64,000 nucleotides of DNA from Salvelinus alpinus (taxonomy: Eukaryota > Chordata > Actinopteri > Salmoniformes > Salmonidae). This document shows positions 60,180 to 64,000 of this stretch, one piece after another (within the stretch, counting starts at the first letter, position 1; the number at the start of each line of letters is the position of its first letter). The notes beneath the pieces were generated by a model that saw nothing but the letters and a program-made list of their open reading frames with translations, was not told where the DNA came from and made no database searches. A program made the position numbers and the translations under genes. The stretch lies in NCBI RefSeq assembly GCF_045679555.1, contig NC_092093.1:61644365-61708364 (forward strand), read 5' to 3'.

Positions 60180-60560
60180 TTTTTCAAATTTCAATAGCTC
60201 TAACCATTACTCCCAAAACTTTCAAAACTGGTTGTAGCTAACCCGATGGCATAGACACACATTGCACACATTTTTTTTGTCGATTTACATCTCGCACTAT
60301 TTTAAATTATTTATTAACATTTTTGAATTTCAATAGCTCCTTGGTCATTTGACCTACTGACCTCAAACAAGGCTCAGAATGTACACTCAGTGGGCCTACA
60401 CATTGCACACCCTTTAGTTTGTACATTTTCAGCTCACACGTTTTGACATTAATTTTTCCAAATTTAAAATTTCAATAGCTCCTTGGTCATGTGACCTACT
60501 GACCTCAAACAAGGTTCAGAATGTCCACTGACTATGCCTTCATATCGCACACTCTGATGT
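60180..60560. repeat. Three degenerate tandem units of about 125 bp
   Basis: The phrase 'tttcaatagctccttggtca' then 'tgacctactgacctcaaaca' recurs at about 60333 and 60472, with a more diverged unit at about 60186. Each unit ends in a 'cattgcacac' / 'catatcgcacac' phrase. Short old satellite-like array; non-coding. Confidence 0.75.
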
Positions 60561-62838
60561 ATGTCTACTTTAATGTCATGCTATTAGACTTAAATCTGTA
60601 GGCCTGAGACCCAGTAGGTGTGGACAGTGGACACCCACACTTAGAAGTAATTTGGAGAAAAAGAGAGTATCTGACTGATAGAGTAGTTAACAGTGATTAC
60701 TATTATCTCCTACCCCCTTGTACCCTCAAACCCTTCCAGGACATTACAATCTCACAACGCAGGATATTCAATGGTCCTTAGACTCCTTTCTAACAGTCCT
60801 CAAGCTTCAATAGGATAGTCATAGACTGCGTCACTGTTGAAATTCAGAGTCAATGTTATCATTTTAGTAAGTCTTATGGTCGGGCATAAAATGTCTCCAG
60901 TTTCTTGCTTTCTCAGGCCCTGCTGAGTGGACGGTATTGATGCCTTTTTAGTCTAGCTCCAGTCAGGTGTCATTATGTTATAAGCACCCCAACCCACTCC
61001 CATTTCGTAACACCCTCTCACTTTCTACCATTTGTCTACACTCCAAGAACCATGAGAGCCCTCTAGCTGTAGACGCCCCCAGATCCATGACAACTGAGAT
61101 TCCCATATCCATAGCCTTCTTAGCTTGTAGGTCTAAAAGCGTTCTTGTCTTTACTATGTTGAAATATCAAGAACACTAAGCTTTTGTGACTCTGGTAAGT
61201 CATTTAAAGTCAAAGCCTTGTTTTCCTGGTACATAAACATATACTACTAACTAGTTCTGTTTATTTTGACTTTGCAGCATAAAAATCTTGTTGGGAGCTG
61301 AAAAACACTTCCACAGCTGTATGTTAAATAAAGAAATACTACAGCTCAGTGCAATGGTAAATGTTAAGTCAGTTGTGCGATATGGACAGTAGAGGGGGAT
61401 GCTGTTGTAGTGACAGTAGAGTCATCACTATTTTCAGGACTTTTCTTTTGATGATGGTCACAGCACTGGAGAATAACCTGGTTCTGGTCCAGATGTACCG
61501 GACTCATTTGCCTGAGAGTGGCCTCTAAAATAGTAAATAAAGTTCTGTTTGCTTGTATACTGGTCATCCTTATGCACTCCATGCAATACTTGCTATTGTT
61601 TGTAATAGTTAGTCATGTTTTTGTCCACATTTGTTTGGAAATACGTGTAACTGTCCTTTGTCATTGGCATACAGCTGCATGGTGTGACATTAGTTGTCAT
61701 GTTGTCACTAAGCTGGATGTTGTTAGTCTAAAGCATACTTTTACAAGTTTGTTTAATATTTGCATTTGTCCCCCAGCTCTTTACCACAAGAGTCCAGTCT
61801 GCTTTTCACAGCCCTTATTGCAAAGACGACATTGTAAAATCCTTTTTCCAAAATTGATTTAGGTACAGTTTTGTGACGAGGTATGAGGGTTGTGATATGG
61901 TTAATTTAATAGTAAAATCATTTAAGGGATCAATACATTTCTATATTGCATCCCCAGTATTTGCATGAACCATCATGCCAAGTGTTTTTGGTTGACACTG
62001 CTGGACAGAAAGAGGAATCGGGAACACGCTGCATTCAAATTCAGTTCTTAGTTGTACTGGATCTAATACATAAACATTTTTACATACATTCATAAGTGTA
62101 ATAATTGTTTATGACATACTGTGAAAAACTCGCTTGGCTGCTGGCTCTGTCACTTTCAGACATGCGCAGAACCACAGAGGTTCTCTGTAGAGAGAGTAAT
62201 CCAAAAAGGCAGACACACCCCTTGACTTTCAATTGGTAGCCTTGACCTGTGTATTCTCTCCTGATTGGCTCTGTGGTGCTTAGTCAATGGGAACTCCGTT
62301 GCCGGCCCCATCATAACGTTTTTACAGTCTGACTAAAGTGCCAGAGGTATAAGGAGTGACATCCTCCTTTGTATTTATGGGAACAAATACTTCTTAACAA
62401 TTTTGATCCTATTCTTGGACAGTTAGAAGACAATGCATCAATGCAACAAAAAAAATTAACTTACAAATTACTGTCCATGAGTAACCTCAACCTTGTGGGT
62501 CTGTGGGTGTTTGGGCCAATAAAGTGGCAACTCAATTCTACCACTGATGCCCCTATGAACGGGGACACGGGGCAATAGTTTTTGATCTAAACCAGCCCTT
62601 TTTTACTGGAGTACACTAACCCCTAATTGGGGCTCCTTTCTTGACACACAGTAGCAGTTAACCAGATAAGAAATAAAGAAGATCAAAAAGTAGATTGTTG
62701 TAAGGGTGTATTACATCCTGTGCTGGCCACATTGTCATGTCCATTCTGGATTCTGAGTGGTAAAATCATAGCTGAAAAATGCCTCTGTATGTGTATACTG
62801 TATGTGGGAATGTCTTATTCCATGTACCAACACTACAT
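60561..62838. other. Intergenic, nothing recognised
   Basis: About 2.3 kb without a supported gene. ORFs at 60967-61179, 61364-61582, 61518-61862 and 62369-62578 lack motifs and codon-like structure. Confidence 0.4.
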
Positions 62839-63460
62839 GTAAAACCCTTAGCGGCGCTAGCTCGCGATTAGCATGAAAACATTTACAAAACTCACATAAA
62901 GCTCATTTGACCTAAGACAACCCTGTAAAAACTTTGCTAATATCTACAACATACCAGCTTTTGTAAGAAATTGTATTAGATATTGGTAACTTGTTTTAAC
63001 AACTTCTCAACATTAGCTATAGTTGACACAACATGCACACAACCCCTCTTTCTCTTGGACATATGCTGATCTCATTAGACGACAACCACCGACACACACA
63101 ACTCCCCTCCCCCATGACAATTATAGACACTCAAGGTTGGAGCACAAGACAAAGGACTGTGGGAAGAGCCAATGGAATGTCGACATCAGGCCTGATCAGG
63201 ACTACCCAAGACCCAGATCGACAAATCGGAAGGCCAGACTACCAGATCAACCTACTTTGCTTGTTGCCTATATAAAACTGTACAACTGTTTAAACTGCCT
63301 CTTTTCCAGACGATTCCATACGAATCAGACAGAAAGGAGCCGTGCTGCACGCTTTGCCTAATATTTTTACACTTGAATAAACCTGCCTTATTATACAATT
63401 ATCCACCTCGTCCTATGTCTCCACTTGTTCTCCTGTCTCCAGTAAACGTTTTATCAACAC
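62839..63460 (+). repeat. Possible LTR or retroelement end
   Basis: The block contains a TATA-like 'gcctatataaaactg' (63268-63282) and, about 90 bp downstream, 'acttgaataaacctg' with a polyadenylation hexamer (63374-63388), the spacing seen in LTR promoters. No clear target duplication was found, so the borders are provisional. The short ORFs in it are not convincing. Confidence 0.4.
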
Positions 63461-63684
63461 TTTCCAACAGCACAGATATTACTTTTGAATACCCTTTGAA
63501 ATGTTAATATTTAATCTAAGCCTATGATGCAGAAATTAACAACTTCAGAACCAGGAACGTTAACGTTAGTACTATGGCACTGTTTTAACAGGAATCGCAG
63601 TCCTATGGTCTCTAATTTCACAAAACTGTCTCTTGCAGAATGAAAACCATGCAGAGGAGCCTTGACTGAGCTAGGGGGAGGCTG

Positions 63685-64000
63685 ATGCACAACAAGGTAA
63701 GCAGCATTGTAGTGGGTTTGGTTGGGTTTACTGTTGTTTTTTTCCATTCTTCCTTCTCCTGCTGGCCATCGTATTCGTTCTTGGTCAACATTTCTATTTA
63801 TGGCTTTGCTTTAAAATCCAATATTATAAAAACATTACTTGGCCACAATTTATGACAGTTACTATAATTTAAGAGTGTTTTTGGAATGAGGGGGGCGGGC
63901 GGCGTGACAATACATTAAGTAGCCTAAACGCATTGCATTGTTGTTACAGCCAGCTCCGGTTACCGGGCTCCTCGGACTTGGAGAGGAGCTAGAGGTGCAC
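63685..64000 (+). CDS. Possible 5' exons of a gene running off the window
   Basis: An ATG at 63685 gives MHNK before a good donor (AAG|GTAAGC, 63696/63697). A pyrimidine-rich acceptor ending TTGTTACAG precedes 63950, from which PAPVTGLLGLGEELEVH reads to the window edge in phase. The second exon is GC-richer than its surroundings, as first coding exons often are. The product is not recognised. Support is only splice-site and phase agreement over 21 codons, so this could be chance; the exon could also belong to an upstream UTR. Confidence 0.3.

Noticed and set aside
60561-62838. Small protein-coding genes in the 60.5-62.8 kb spacer
   Set aside because: ORFs are of the length expected by chance in AT-rich DNA, with no motifs and no splice-phase support.

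Overview
The window looks like nuclear DNA from a salmonid fish (trout, salmon or char group). The evidence is intron-bearing vertebrate genes whose proteins read like teleost orthologs, together with a repeat load typical of salmonids: many Tc1/mariner transposons, one with Sleeping Beauty-type ends, hAT elements and MITEs, LINE 3' ends, solo LTRs and long minisatellites. The genus cannot be fixed from sequence alone. There is no operon, CRISPR array or prokaryotic feature. About a fifth of the window is gene territory; the rest is repeats and featureless spacer.

Genes in order: (1) the last four exons of dpp6 (+, 1-1131), whose long 3' UTR holds a 27-bp minisatellite. (2) ggh (-, 4119-7212), gamma-glutamyl hydrolase, all nine exons and a 309-residue product. 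(3) nme8/txndc3 (-, 9154-13713), an axonemal thioredoxin plus triple NDK protein, 15 exons and 569 residues. (4) A mobile-element-rich stretch (14-33 kb) with two decayed hAT transposases, two solo LTRs with 5-bp target duplications, a 2.9-kb 31-bp minisatellite, a hAT MITE with a perfect 8-bp target duplication, and a pile of four Tc1 elements. (5) mcur1 (+, 33629-39544), a mitochondrial calcium uniporter regulator of the CCDC90 family, nine exons and 319 residues; its third intron carries a Tc1-in-LINE-in-Tc1 nest. (6) A broken dph2 copy (+, 42962-44700) lacking its N-terminal exons and carrying two frameshifts. (7) ncf2/p67phox (-, 49264-55821), 15 coding exons and 504 residues, with a GC-AG intron and a striking foldback Tc1 element in one intron. 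(8) Repeats and a transposase-like relic up to 63.5 kb, then a possible start of a further + strand gene at the right edge.

The genes do not form a pathway: a potassium-channel auxiliary subunit, folate polyglutamate hydrolysis, ciliary structure, mitochondrial calcium uptake, diphthamide synthesis (dead copy) and the phagocyte NADPH oxidase. Exon joins were worked out by hand from splice sites and reading phase; all four complete genes close in frame, which supports the models. I found no convincing new biological system. The strongest oddities are the foldback Tc1 whose two arms both encode the transposase N-terminus, the layered insertions whose order can be read, the higher-order minisatellites, and a TG...CA-ended repeat with tRNA-promoter-like motifs.
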